Of a stretch of DNA of 64,000 bases, positions 17,073-25,021 are shown in pieces. Numbering within the stretch: position 1 is the stretch's first letter; each line of letters starts with the position of its first letter. Origin of the DNA: Palsa-465 sp963800475 (GTDB lineage Bacteria; Actinomycetota; Thermoleophilia; Solirubrobacterales; Solirubrobacteraceae); contig CAWDAZ010000002.1 in assembly GCA_963800475.1 (NCBI GenBank), positions 434,001 to 498,000 of the forward strand. The letters run 5' to 3'. Made by a program: the position numbers and the translations under genes. The notes under the pieces are model-generated. The model ran no database searches, was not told the DNA's origin, and saw only the letters and a list, made by a program, of their open reading frames with translations.

Positions 17073-17188
17073 GGAGCGCGGCGGTGGGTCGCCGGGCCCG
17101 CGGCGCGGGCCGTGACGCGGATTACCCGACACGCCCCGCCCGTTCCCCGAGAGTTCGCCGTCGTACCCGCGCCATCCGCGGGTTAGGT

Positions 17189-17220
17189 GACACACCTCGC
17201 CCGCCGGCGGAGGGTGTGTC
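17189..17220. repeat. Inverted repeat with GC-rich loop
   Basis: GACACACCTC (17189-17198) pairs with GAGGGTGTGTC (17210-17220) with a single bulge around a GC-rich loop. It lies 10 bases from the direct-repeat array, between merR and ileS. It could be an operator or a weak terminator without a U-tract. Confidence 0.6.
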
Positions 17221-17230
17221 GCATTAGCCG

Positions 17231-17275
17231 CGTTAGGCGAGGTGGCGTTAGGCGAGGTGGCGTTAGGCGAGGTGG
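17231..17275. repeat. Three tandem 15-bp iterons
   Basis: Three perfect head-to-tail copies of CGTTAGGCGAGGTGG (17231-17245, 17246-17260, 17261-17275). They sit between the merR-like gene and ileS and merge into a related second array. Confidence 0.95.
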
Positions 17276-17279
17276 CGTT

Positions 17280-17340
17280 GCGAGGGGGCGTGCGAGGGGG
17301 CGTGCGAGGGGGCGTTGCGAGGGGGCGTTGCGAGGGGGCG
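17280..17340. repeat. Five tandem 12/13-bp iterons abutting merR stop
   Basis: Five copies of GCGAGGGGGCGT (17280, 17292, 17304, 17317, 17330), the last imperfect at its final base and two followed by one extra T. The array ends exactly at the merR-like stop codon (17341-17343). The unit resembles the neighbouring 15-bp repeat minus AG, so both arrays may share an origin. Confidence 0.95.
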
Positions 17341-18207
17341 CTACGCGGAGTGGCGTACGTGCGGCGGCCGCTGCGGCGCGACCGAGCCGCGTCGCCCGGT
17401 CTCGAGCCACGCGAGCAGCCGGTCGCGGGCGGCCGTCGGTGCGTCGCCGAGCCGGAGCACGGTGCTCGCGCCGGTGTCGGGGACGGCGCCGCGGTAGTCG
17501 AACACGCTGATCTCGCCGGCGGCGCTCCGGACCGCGTAGATCACGCGCGCGACATCGTCGAGCGGGGCGCTGCCGCACAGCACCACCGCGCGGGGCTCGA
17601 GCGCGCGGATCGCGCGGCCGAGCCGGCCACGGTCGGTCGCCGGGCTGAGCGACAGGGTCCGCAGCCCGGCGCGCCTGAGCACCAGCTCGAGCGCCTGGGC
17701 GTGCAGCGACTCCATTCCCGGCGTCCACGGATCGAGGATCAGGGCGCCGTCGTCGCGACCCGCGGGGGGCGACAGCCGCTTGTGCGCCGACAGCCAACCC
17801 GTGGCGTGCCGCCAGCCGAACTCAAACGCGGGGGTCGGGCGATCGCCGCCGGCTTGGCTCGCAACCGCTGGGAGCAGCATCTCCTCGATCGTGCGCTCGA
17901 CCGAGCGCAGCGCGAGGCTCTCTTCGAGCTGCCGGTCGGCGAGCTGCTCGTCGAAGTCGGCGAACGCGTCGGCGAGGCGCGCGCAACACGGCGGGCCGGC
18001 GCCACGCTCCCGCGCCAGCGACACCGCGGAGGAGGCGTTGTTGGTCTCCTCGAGCGCCTGGCGGAGCGCCTGGATCTGCGCCAGCTCGTAGTGGCGGTGA
18101 CCGCCCTCGGAGCGATGCGGGGTCGGGAACGAGTAGCGCCGCTCCCAGGTGCGAAGCGTCGAGGCGCTCACCCCGAGCATCGACGCCGCCGCGTTCGTAC
18201 GAATCAT
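17341..18207 (-). CDS. MerR-family regulator with CarH-like cobalamin-fold domain
   Basis: 288 aa. Residues 1-70 form a MerR winged HTH (ASMLGVSASTLRTWERRY, then SEGGHRHYELAQI). The middle helix bundle (ESLALRSVERTIEEMLLPAV) and the C-terminal Rossmann part (ESLHAQALELVLRRAG, AVVLCGSAPLDD) resemble the B12-binding region of CarH/LitR light sensors. The CarH-type Glu-x-His ligand position appears to hold Glu (TPGMES), so B12 binding is doubtful. ATG 18207 (MIRTNAAASMLG) fits the family better than TTG 18252. Eight direct repeats start right behind its stop codon. Confidence 0.82.
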   Translation of the reverse strand: MIRTNAAASMLGVSASTLRTWERRYSFPTPHRSEGGHRHYELAQIQALRQALEETNNASSAVSLARERGAGPPCCARLADAFADFDEQLADRQLEESLALRSVERTIEEMLLPAVASQAGGDRPTPAFEFGWRHATGWLSAHKRLSPPAGRDDGALILDPWTPGMESLHAQALELVLRRAGLRTLSLSPATDRGRLGRAIRALEPRAVVLCGSAPLDDVARVIYAVRSAAGEISVFDYRGAVPDTGASTVLRLGDAPTAARDRLLAWLETGRRGSVAPQRPPHVRHSA

Positions 18208-18309
18208 GTCGCGATTTATCGGGGTCAGCGGCTGCTCGCGCAACCCCCGCAACGAGCCGTGCAGAAACGGAGTTCAAACCCGTCGGCGGGATGCGAGGAT
18301 CTCCTGCCG

Positions 18310-19161
18310 ATGACCACGTTCATGCGCCTGCGGCTCCATCACCACGACGACGGCGCGAGGGTGGCGTACCGCGAGATCGGAACCGGGCCGGCGCTCGTGC
18401 TGCTGCACTCGCTGGGGCTCTCACACAGGGAGTGGGAGCCGGTCGTCGCCCCGCTCGCGGCGCGCTTCAGGGTGGTCGTTCCGGACCTGCCTTTGCACGG
18501 GGACTCGGAGGACCGCCCGCGGCACCCGTACACGCTGGACTGGTTCACGTCGGTGATCGCGCGGTTCTGCGCCGAGGTGGGAGGCACGCGCACGTTCGTC
18601 GCGGGCCACGATCTCGGTGCGGAGCTGGCGCTGCGCGCAGCCGTGACGGGGCGGCTCGAGCCCTCGCGCCTCGTGCTGATGCCCAACCGCCTGCACCGCC
18701 GCGACGAGTTCTCGGGTCGGCGGATGGCGTGGCGGATGGCCGCCCAGACGGCGACCGTGCCGGGGCTCGACCGGACGGTCTCGCATCTGACCCGGTTCGT
18801 GTTCAGGCCGTCGCTCGGGGAGCGCCTGTCGGCGCAGCGGAATCCGGCCGCCCGCGACCTGGTCCGCCACGCGTTCGCGGACGTGGGCGGCAACGCCAAC
18901 CGCGCGCGATCGTGGGCGAAGTTCGCGCGCCGCTGGCCGAGCGGCGCGCAGCACGAGCTGCTCGACGCCTACCCACAGATCCAGGTCCCCTTGCTGCTGC
19001 TGTGGGCAGACCAGGATCCCGCGCATCCGATCCAGGGTGCCCAGGAGGCCTATGACCTGATCCCGCACGCGCAGCTGCGGACGCTGGCCGGTACCGGGTT
19101 CCTGCTCGCCTACGACGACCCCGTGTCGGTCGCCCGCGAGCTGATCGCGTTCTGCGGGTGA
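18310..19161 (+). CDS. Alpha/beta hydrolase with Asp nucleophile (epoxide hydrolase/dehalogenase-like)
   Basis: 283 aa. The nucleophile elbow reads AGHDLGAELA with Asp 101 instead of Ser, as in haloalkane dehalogenases and soluble epoxide hydrolases. LLHSLGLSHREW provides an oxyanion-type loop. The usual acid is within WADQDPAHP, but the segment where the catalytic His normally sits reads LAGTGFLLAYDDP without His. The protein may be inactive or use another residue. ATG 18310 is preferred to the far upstream in-frame codons, which run through repeats. It diverges from the MerR-like gene across 102 bases, a layout common for regulator and target. Confidence 0.8.
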   Translation: MTTFMRLRLHHHDDGARVAYREIGTGPALVLLHSLGLSHREWEPVVAPLAARFRVVVPDLPLHGDSEDRPRHPYTLDWFTSVIARFCAEVGGTRTFVAGHDLGAELALRAAVTGRLEPSRLVLMPNRLHRRDEFSGRRMAWRMAAQTATVPGLDRTVSHLTRFVFRPSLGERLSAQRNPAARDLVRHAFADVGGNANRARSWAKFARRWPSGAQHELLDAYPQIQVPLLLLWADQDPAHPIQGAQEAYDLIPHAQLRTLAGTGFLLAYDDPVSVARELIAFCG

Positions 19162-19187
19162 GCGCTAGTTCTGCGGGTGAGCGCTAG
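19150..19187. repeat. 19-bp tandem duplication
   Basis: TTCTGCGGGTGAGCGCTAG occurs twice head to tail (19150-19168 and 19169-19187). It covers the last codons and stop of the hydrolase gene; the second copy lies in the spacer before fumC. It looks like a recent slippage duplication. Confidence 0.95.
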
Positions 19188-19223
19188 CGTTCAAACCGCC
19201 ACCGAATCAGCGAAAGGACAGGA

Positions 19224-20549
19224 ATGAGCGTTCAGGAGCAGGAGCACCTGTGGGGCGGGGAGACCAGCAAGGCGCTCGAGAACTTCCCGATCTCCGGCGA
19301 GCGGGTCCCGGCCTCGGTGATCCACTGGCTGGGCCGGATCAAGAGCGCCGCGGCCCACGTCAACAAGGAGCTCGGCCTGCTCGAACCGGACATCGCAGAC
19401 CGGATCTCGGCCGCGGCCGACAAGGTGGCTGAGGGCGAGTACGACGACCAGTTCCCGCTCGACGTGTTCCAGACCGGCTCCGGGACCTCGTCGAACATGA
19501 ACGCCAACGAGGTGATCGCAAGCCTCGCCGGCGAGGGCGTGCACGCCAACGACCACGTCAACATGGGCCAGTCCTCGAACGACGTGTTCCCGTCGGCGGT
19601 CCACCTGGCGGCGCTCGACACCGCCACCCACAACCTGCTCCCGGCGCTGAGCGAGCTCGAGTCCGCGCTCGAGGCCAAGTCGGCCGAGTTCAAGGACATC
19701 GTCAAGGCCGGTCGCACGCACCTGATGGACGCGGTGCCGGTCACGCTCGGCCAGGAGTTCTCGGGATACGCGGCGCAGATCCGGCTCGGGCAGAAGCGGA
19801 TCCGCAACGCGCTTCCCCAGGTCGCGCAGATCCCGCTCGGCGGCACCGCCACGGGCACCGGGCTGAACACGCATCCCGAGTTCGCCGCCCGTGCGCGCGC
19901 ACGGCTGACCGAGCGGACCGGGCTGGCGATGAGCCCGCCCGAGGACCCGTTCGAGGCGCAGGCCAACCGCGACGCGCTCGTAGAGCTGTCGGGCGCGCTC
20001 AAGGTGGTGGCCGTGTCGATGAGCAAGATCGCCAACGACCTCGCGCTGATGGGCTCCGGCCCGCGCGCCGGGATCGGCGAGTTGCTGCTGCCCGAGCTCC
20101 AGAAGGGCTCCTCGATCATGCCGGGGAAGGTCAACCCGGTGATCCCGGAGGTCGTGATGCAGGTCTCCGCGCACGTGATCGGCAACGACACGGCGGTCAC
20201 GATCGCGGGCCTGCAGGGTCAGTTCGAGCTCAACGTGCGGGTGCCGCTGATCGCGGCCAACCTGCTCGAGTCGATCGCGCTGCTCGCCTCGACCTCGCGC
20301 GTCTTCAGGGACAAGTGCATCAGCGGGATCGAGCCCAACCTTGAAGGGGCACAGCGCTCCGCGGAGATGACGCTCGCGGCGGCCACAGCACTCAACCCGT
20401 ACATCGGCTACGACAAGGGCGCGGAGATCGTCAAGGAGGCAGCCCAGTCCGGGCGACCGCTCAAGGAGGTCGCGCTCGAGAAGGGCGTCGACGAGGAGAC
20501 CTACGAGAAGGCGATGGACCTGCGCAAGATGGCCCAGGGCAACCTGTAG
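19224..20549 (+). CDS. fumC: Fumarate hydratase class II
   Basis: 441 aa, slightly shorter than the about 460 usual. It interconverts fumarate and malate in the TCA cycle. Motifs include GSGTSSNMNANEVI near residue 90, NMGQSSNDVFPSA near 113, and the superfamily signature GSSIMPGKVNP near 293 that carries the catalytic Ser loop. The fumarase/aspartase lineage is clear; NMNANEVI and the length favour fumarase over aspartase. ATG 19224 has AAAGGA upstream. It is followed after 31 bases by an exporter gene on the same strand. Confidence 0.95.
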   Translation: MSVQEQEHLWGGETSKALENFPISGERVPASVIHWLGRIKSAAAHVNKELGLLEPDIADRISAAADKVAEGEYDDQFPLDVFQTGSGTSSNMNANEVIASLAGEGVHANDHVNMGQSSNDVFPSAVHLAALDTATHNLLPALSELESALEAKSAEFKDIVKAGRTHLMDAVPVTLGQEFSGYAAQIRLGQKRIRNALPQVAQIPLGGTATGTGLNTHPEFAARARARLTERTGLAMSPPEDPFEAQANRDALVELSGALKVVAVSMSKIANDLALMGSGPRAGIGELLLPELQKGSSIMPGKVNPVIPEVVMQVSAHVIGNDTAVTIAGLQGQFELNVRVPLIAANLLESIALLASTSRVFRDKCISGIEPNLEGAQRSAEMTLAAATALNPYIGYDKGAEIVKEAAQSGRPLKEVALEKGVDEETYEKAMDLRKMAQGNL

Positions 20550-20580
20550 CCCGGCTCCCCGTTAGAAGTCTGGCAATCAA

Positions 20581-22164
20581 ATGAGCACGGAGGTTCCCGC
20601 GGGGTCCGGGGATCGCATCACCAGGGGCACGGTGATGGCGCTGGTCGCGATGGGGCTCGCGGTGTTCGTTGTCGCCAACGACTTCACGGCGCTGTCGGTC
20701 GCGCTGCCGACGATCGAGCGCCAGTACAACATCGACGTCTCGACCGTCCAGTGGGTGATCAACGCCTACGCGCTGGTGTTCGGGGTGCTGATCGTCACCG
20801 GCGGGCGGCTCGCCGACATGTTCGGGCGCAAGCGGATGTTCTTCGTCGGCGCCGGGATCTTCGCGGTGTTCTCGCTGCTGGGCGGCGTCGCCCAGGATGC
20901 CGGATGGTTGATCGCCGCGCGGGCGTTGATGGCGGTCGGCGGCGCGATGATGTGGCCGGCCACGCTCGGGATGACCTACGCGATCCTGCCCGACAGCAAG
21001 GCCGGGCTGGCGGGCGGGCTGATCATCGGCGTGGCCGGGATCGGCAACGCGGTCGGACCGCTGATCGGCGGCGCGCTGACCGACCTCGCGAGCTGGCGGT
21101 GGGTGCTGCTGCTGAACCTGCCCGTCGCGGCGGTCGCGTGCTTCGTCACGTGGCGCGAGGTAAAGGAGCCGATCGGGCTCGGCGAGCACGAGCGGATCGA
21201 CTACTGGGGGATCACGACGCTGTCGCTGGGCCTCACGGCGCTGCTGGTAGCGCTCGACCAGGTGACCGACTGGGGGCTCGGCGATCCGAAGGTGATCGCG
21301 TTGCTGGTCGCGTTCGTGGTGCTGATCGGGGCGTTCCCGTTCGTCGAGCGGCGGATGGGCGAGTCGGCGCTGATCCCGCCGGAGCTCCTGCGCCAGCGCC
21401 AGTTCGTGACCTGCTGCGCGCTCGTGCCGCTGCTTGCCACCGGGTTCTTCGTGCTGCTGCTGTACCTGCCGCAGTACATGCAGAAGCTGCTCGGCTACTC
21501 GCCGCTGAAGGCGGGGGTCGGGCTGTTGCCGATGATGGCCGTGTTCGGCGCGGTGTCGTTCGTCGCCGGCACTCTGTACCAGCGCCTCGGCGCGAAGCTG
21601 TCGACGTCCGCGGGGGCCGGGTCGATGACACTCGGCCTGGTGGCGCTGACGTTCGTCGGAACCGACACCGGCTACGGCTTGCTCGCGCTGGGGATGGTGC
21701 TGTTCGGGGTCGGCGTCGGGCTGTTCTTCTCATCCGCCACGACGGCGGGAGTGACGGCGCTCGATCCGGCCCACGCGAGCCTTGCCGGCGGGGTCCTGTA
21801 CATGTTCCAGGTGGCGGGTGGCTCGATCGGGCTCGGCCTGACGACCGCGATCTTCACCGCGACCGCGCAGGCGAAGGTCCACAGCACGGCGATCGCCGAC
21901 GTGCTCAACAACGGGCAGGAGCACGCCGTCAACGGGATCCTCGCCGGGACCAACAACGCGCATCAGCTGCTGGCTCAGTTCCCGCACCAGCGGGTGCTCC
22001 TCACCTCGATCGCCCGCAATGCGTTCGTAGACGGAATTCAGGTTGCGTTCATCGTCGCGGCGGCGCTGGCCGCGGTTGCATTCGTGATCGCGGTTGTGTT
22101 CATCAAAGGGCGGCCGCGGCTGCACGCGGCAGCCGCGGCCGAGCCCTCAGTGGCTGCCGCGTAG
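20581..22164 (+). CDS. MFS drug exporter, DHA2 (EmrB/QacA) family
   Basis: 527 aa with 14 predicted spans. The TM1 region VANDFTALSVALPTIERQY and motif A GRLADMFGRKRMFFVG are typical, and IGNAVGPLIGGAL resembles the antiporter motif C. It is a second DHA2 exporter besides the one at 2.9 kb, but clearly different in sequence. Probable function is proton-driven efflux of toxic compounds. No ribosome site is evident before ATG 20581. The C-terminal coding region overlaps the convergent DUF3089 gene by 18 bases. Confidence 0.92.
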   Translation: MSTEVPAGSGDRITRGTVMALVAMGLAVFVVANDFTALSVALPTIERQYNIDVSTVQWVINAYALVFGVLIVTGGRLADMFGRKRMFFVGAGIFAVFSLLGGVAQDAGWLIAARALMAVGGAMMWPATLGMTYAILPDSKAGLAGGLIIGVAGIGNAVGPLIGGALTDLASWRWVLLLNLPVAAVACFVTWREVKEPIGLGEHERIDYWGITTLSLGLTALLVALDQVTDWGLGDPKVIALLVAFVVLIGAFPFVERRMGESALIPPELLRQRQFVTCCALVPLLATGFFVLLLYLPQYMQKLLGYSPLKAGVGLLPMMAVFGAVSFVAGTLYQRLGAKLSTSAGAGSMTLGLVALTFVGTDTGYGLLALGMVLFGVGVGLFFSSATTAGVTALDPAHASLAGGVLYMFQVAGGSIGLGLTTAIFTATAQAKVHSTAIADVLNNGQEHAVNGILAGTNNAHQLLAQFPHQRVLLTSIARNAFVDGIQVAFIVAAALAAVAFVIAVVFIKGRPRLHAAAAAEPSVAAA

Positions 22165-23283
22165 GTACGCGGCGGCCTCCGTCTTCACATCGGCGATCAG
22201 GTTGCCGAGCGCAACCTGGGCATCGAGCAGATGCAGCCCCCACTCCGGGGTCGGGCTGGGGCTGGGGAGCTTCGCGCCGCCCACGGCCGTGATCTGGAGC
22301 ACGTTGGCGTTGTTCGCCGAGGAGCAGTGCGCCCGGTAGCCGCGCGGCACCGACACCCACACAGTCGACGCGGGCGGCGTCGTCAGCCCGAGCAGCTTGA
22401 TCCCGGTGTTGAGGATGCTTTGCGGGTCGAACGGGGCCTCGGGAGTGATGAACTGCACCGGTGCGGAGCCGCCGCCCAGCGCGGCCGGGTTCGTGCACAG
22501 CACCTGGACGCCCTTCGGGACCTTCGAGCCGAGCACGGGGCTGGGTCGCCCGAACAGGCTCGGGTTGGGGACCGCCTGGTCGAACGTCGAGAACGCGATC
22601 ACGCATCCGATCTGCTTCGCCGACTGGCAGCCCGGGATGCTCTGGAAGTCGCCGCCGATGTCCTTGCCCTTCTTGACCAGCACATTGCCGCCCATCAGGA
22701 TCGCCGAGACCAGCTGCTTGCGGACCGCGGGTTTCCGATCGACGTCCTTGGCGATCAGCTGCCGCAGAACGAACGAGCCCTGCGAGTGGCCGATCAACAC
22801 GAACCCGCGGCCGTGGTTGTACTTGTGCAGGTACTCCCGGAACGAGGCGCGTACGTCAGACAGCGCCAGCGCCGGATTTGGCGGCGGGGACGGAGGCTTG
22901 GTCCCCACGGTGCCGATCCCCGCCAGCGTGACCTGGCGGTACATCGGCGCAAACACCCGGCAGTACTGCGAGTACCGCGCGGCCTGGTAGAGCGCGATCG
23001 AGTTCTCCTCCGGGTCGATCTGCAGGTTCGAGTTGCCGGTCGGCTGACCGCTCACGGTCGGATACACGTAGAAGCAGTCGATCCCCGGGTGGGCGACCGG
23101 CTTCGGGTGCTGAACGCCGATCTCCTGGAGCGTTGGCGAGAAGACGGTTGTCGACAGGCCCGGCGTGCACGGGTCCGGGTGGTGCCCCGGGAAGCACAGC
23201 CAGACGGTCTTGGCCGAGCTTGCGGTGGCGAAGGCTCCGAGCGCGATCGCGAAGGTCGCGACGCCGAGCGCGAGTTTGCGCAT
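22147..23283 (-). CDS. Secreted DUF3089 lipase-like protein
   Basis: 378 aa. A signal peptide (residues 1-24, ending ATASSAKT) precedes VWLCFPGHHPDPC, the usual DUF3089 opening with paired Cys. The fold is an alpha/beta hydrolase: DCFYVYPTVSGQPT near the start, and FVLIGHSQGSFVLRQLIA gives a Ser-containing GxSxG elbow near residue 170. DUF3089 proteins are exported and presumed lipases or esterases; substrate unknown. ATG 23283 has AAAGGAG upstream. Its 3' end overlaps the convergent exporter by 18 bases. Confidence 0.9.
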   Translation of the reverse strand: MRKLALGVATFAIALGAFATASSAKTVWLCFPGHHPDPCTPGLSTTVFSPTLQEIGVQHPKPVAHPGIDCFYVYPTVSGQPTGNSNLQIDPEENSIALYQAARYSQYCRVFAPMYRQVTLAGIGTVGTKPPSPPPNPALALSDVRASFREYLHKYNHGRGFVLIGHSQGSFVLRQLIAKDVDRKPAVRKQLVSAILMGGNVLVKKGKDIGGDFQSIPGCQSAKQIGCVIAFSTFDQAVPNPSLFGRPSPVLGSKVPKGVQVLCTNPAALGGGSAPVQFITPEAPFDPQSILNTGIKLLGLTTPPASTVWVSVPRGYRAHCSSANNANVLQITAVGGAKLPSPSPTPEWGLHLLDAQVALGNLIADVKTEAAAYLRGSH

Positions 23284-23364
23284 ATCCCCGATTCTCCTTT
23301 GGTCCTTGGCGGATCGGCCGCATGCCGATCCTACCGCGGCCAGTTCACCGGGTGCGCAGAAATT

Positions 23365-25017
23365 TCAGGGTGCCAGCCGCCGCTTGATCGCGGTGGCGAT
23401 CGGTCGCGGCAGCTTGCCGAGGCCCTTGAGCGCGTACGGCATCACGCGGAGCTGCGTGGCTGAGAAGGTGGGCGGCACCGGGGCCTCGATCAGGTGCGGT
23501 CCCGGCTCGGCGATCGCGCGGTTGAGCGCCTCGGTCAGCTCCTCGCCGCTGCTCACCCGGACCGATGGGACGCCAAACCCGTTTCCGATCGCGACGAGAT
23601 CGAGGTCCGGCCGGCTCAAGTCCAGCTGGGATTGCGCCCGCTCACCGCTGCCAGACGCCCCGACCCGGTGCAGCTCGACGTTGAGGATCGCGTACGAGCG
23701 GTTGTTGAAGATCACAACCGTCACGTCGAGCTGCTCGCGCGCCATCGTCCACAGCGACTGGATCGTGTACATCGCCGACCCCTCGGCCTCGAGCGCCAGC
23801 ACCGAGCGGTCCGGGCACGCGACCGCGGCGCCGACCGCCACCGGCAGGCCCTGGCCGATCGCGCCGCCGGTCAGTGCGAGCACGTCATGGTGTGGGGCGC
23901 CCGCGGTCGCGGCGGCCAGCGTCAGCCCCGAGGTGTTGGACTCGTCGGAGACGATCGCATCCTCGGGGAGGATCGCTCCGATCGCCTGGCACACCTTGTC
24001 GGCGGTCAGCTCTCCGGTCGGCCGCGGTGGACGCGATGCCGGTTGCAAGGCCGGCGCGGCGCCGCTCGCTCCCGCCGCCTCGACGAGCGCGACCAGGCTT
24101 CCGAGCACGTCGCCGTCCGGCGCCGCGAGCCCGTGCACTTGGCAGCCGCCGGGAACGAGCGAACCTTCGAGCCCCGGGTAGGCGAAGAACGTGACGGGCG
24201 CCTTGGCGTCGACGAGGATCAGGTGCCGCAGCCCGCTCAGCTGGACCGAGGCGAGCTCTGGCACGTACGCGAGCCGCTCGACGGCCGGGATCCCGGCGCC
24301 CCGCTCGAGCCGCGTCGGGAACGTCTCGGCCAGCAGCTTCGCGCCGGTCGCCGCCGCCACGCGCGCTGCCGCGGTCAGTGGATCGGCGCGCAGCGCTCGC
24401 CCGCCGAGCAGCAGCGCCGTCCTGCCGCCACCGCGAAGCGCGTTCGCGACCTTCTCGACGGCAGCCGCGTCAACGGGCGAAGGGGCGGCCGGCGGGGGCG
24501 GCGGCGCCGGCTCGCCGCCCTCCTCCCACGAGACGTCCGCAGGGAGGATCAGGGTCGCGACCTGCCCCGGCGGCCCCACCGCTGCGACGATCGCCTCGAC
24601 CGCATCGCGCGCCAGCTCCGAGGTGCGCGTCGAGGTCCTCACCCAGCCCGAGACGTTGCGGGCGACGCCCTCGATGTCCGACTGCAGCGGGGCGTCGTAC
24701 TGCAGGTGGTAGGTCGCGTGGTCGCCGACGATGTTGAGGACGGGCACCCTCGCCCGCCGGGCGTTGTGGAGGTTGGCGAGGCCGTTGCCGAGCCCGGGTC
24801 CGAGGTGCAGCAGCGTCGCCGCCGGGGTCCCGGCCATCCGCCCGTATCCGTCCGCGGCGCCGGTCGCGACGCCCTCGAACAGGGCCAGCACCGAGCGCAT
24901 CTCCGGCACCGAGTCGAGCGCGGCGACGAAATGCATCTCCGACGTGCCGGGGTTGGAGAAGCAGGTGCGGACGCCCGCGTCGACGAGCGTCCGGATCAGT
25001 GCCTGGGCGCCGTTCAT
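23365..25017 (-). CDS. Thiamine-diphosphate enzyme, acetolactate synthase-like (second of pair)
   Basis: 550 aa with the three-domain TPP fold. The N-terminal Pyr domain has CFSNPGTSEMHFVAAL with the cofactor-activating Glu; a central DHS-like domain follows; the C-terminal PP domain reads LEAEGSAMYTIQSLW with NN 27 residues on. The usual GDG Asp of the Mg-TPP motif is Glu here (AEGS), so metal binding may be altered. Relatives are annotated as acetolactate synthase or benzoylformate decarboxylase; the true substrate is unknown. ATG 25017 lies four bases after the upstream TPP gene, so the two form an operon. Confidence 0.85.
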   Translation of the reverse strand: MNGAQALIRTLVDAGVRTCFSNPGTSEMHFVAALDSVPEMRSVLALFEGVATGAADGYGRMAGTPAATLLHLGPGLGNGLANLHNARRARVPVLNIVGDHATYHLQYDAPLQSDIEGVARNVSGWVRTSTRTSELARDAVEAIVAAVGPPGQVATLILPADVSWEEGGEPAPPPPPAAPSPVDAAAVEKVANALRGGGRTALLLGGRALRADPLTAAARVAAATGAKLLAETFPTRLERGAGIPAVERLAYVPELASVQLSGLRHLILVDAKAPVTFFAYPGLEGSLVPGGCQVHGLAAPDGDVLGSLVALVEAAGASGAAPALQPASRPPRPTGELTADKVCQAIGAILPEDAIVSDESNTSGLTLAAATAGAPHHDVLALTGGAIGQGLPVAVGAAVACPDRSVLALEAEGSAMYTIQSLWTMAREQLDVTVVIFNNRSYAILNVELHRVGASGSGERAQSQLDLSRPDLDLVAIGNGFGVPSVRVSSGEELTEALNRAIAEPGPHLIEAPVPPTFSATQLRVMPYALKGLGKLPRPIATAIKRRLAP

Positions 25018-25021
25018 CGGC

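Noticed and set aside
17058..17188. T-box riboswitch upstream of ileS
   Set aside because: No AGGGTGGNACCGCG-like antiterminator core or intact specifier loop could be found; only GC-rich stems.
17231..17340. CRISPR array
   Set aside because: Units are 12-15 bp with no spacers between them and no cas genes nearby.
17242..18309. N-terminal extension of the 18.3-kb hydrolase
   Set aside because: It passes through the iterons and the merR-like gene on the other strand, and the alpha/beta fold starts at 18310.
2880..22164. Biosynthetic gene cluster around the two DHA2 exporters
   Set aside because: The exporters lie far apart and among housekeeping genes; no synthase modules are present.
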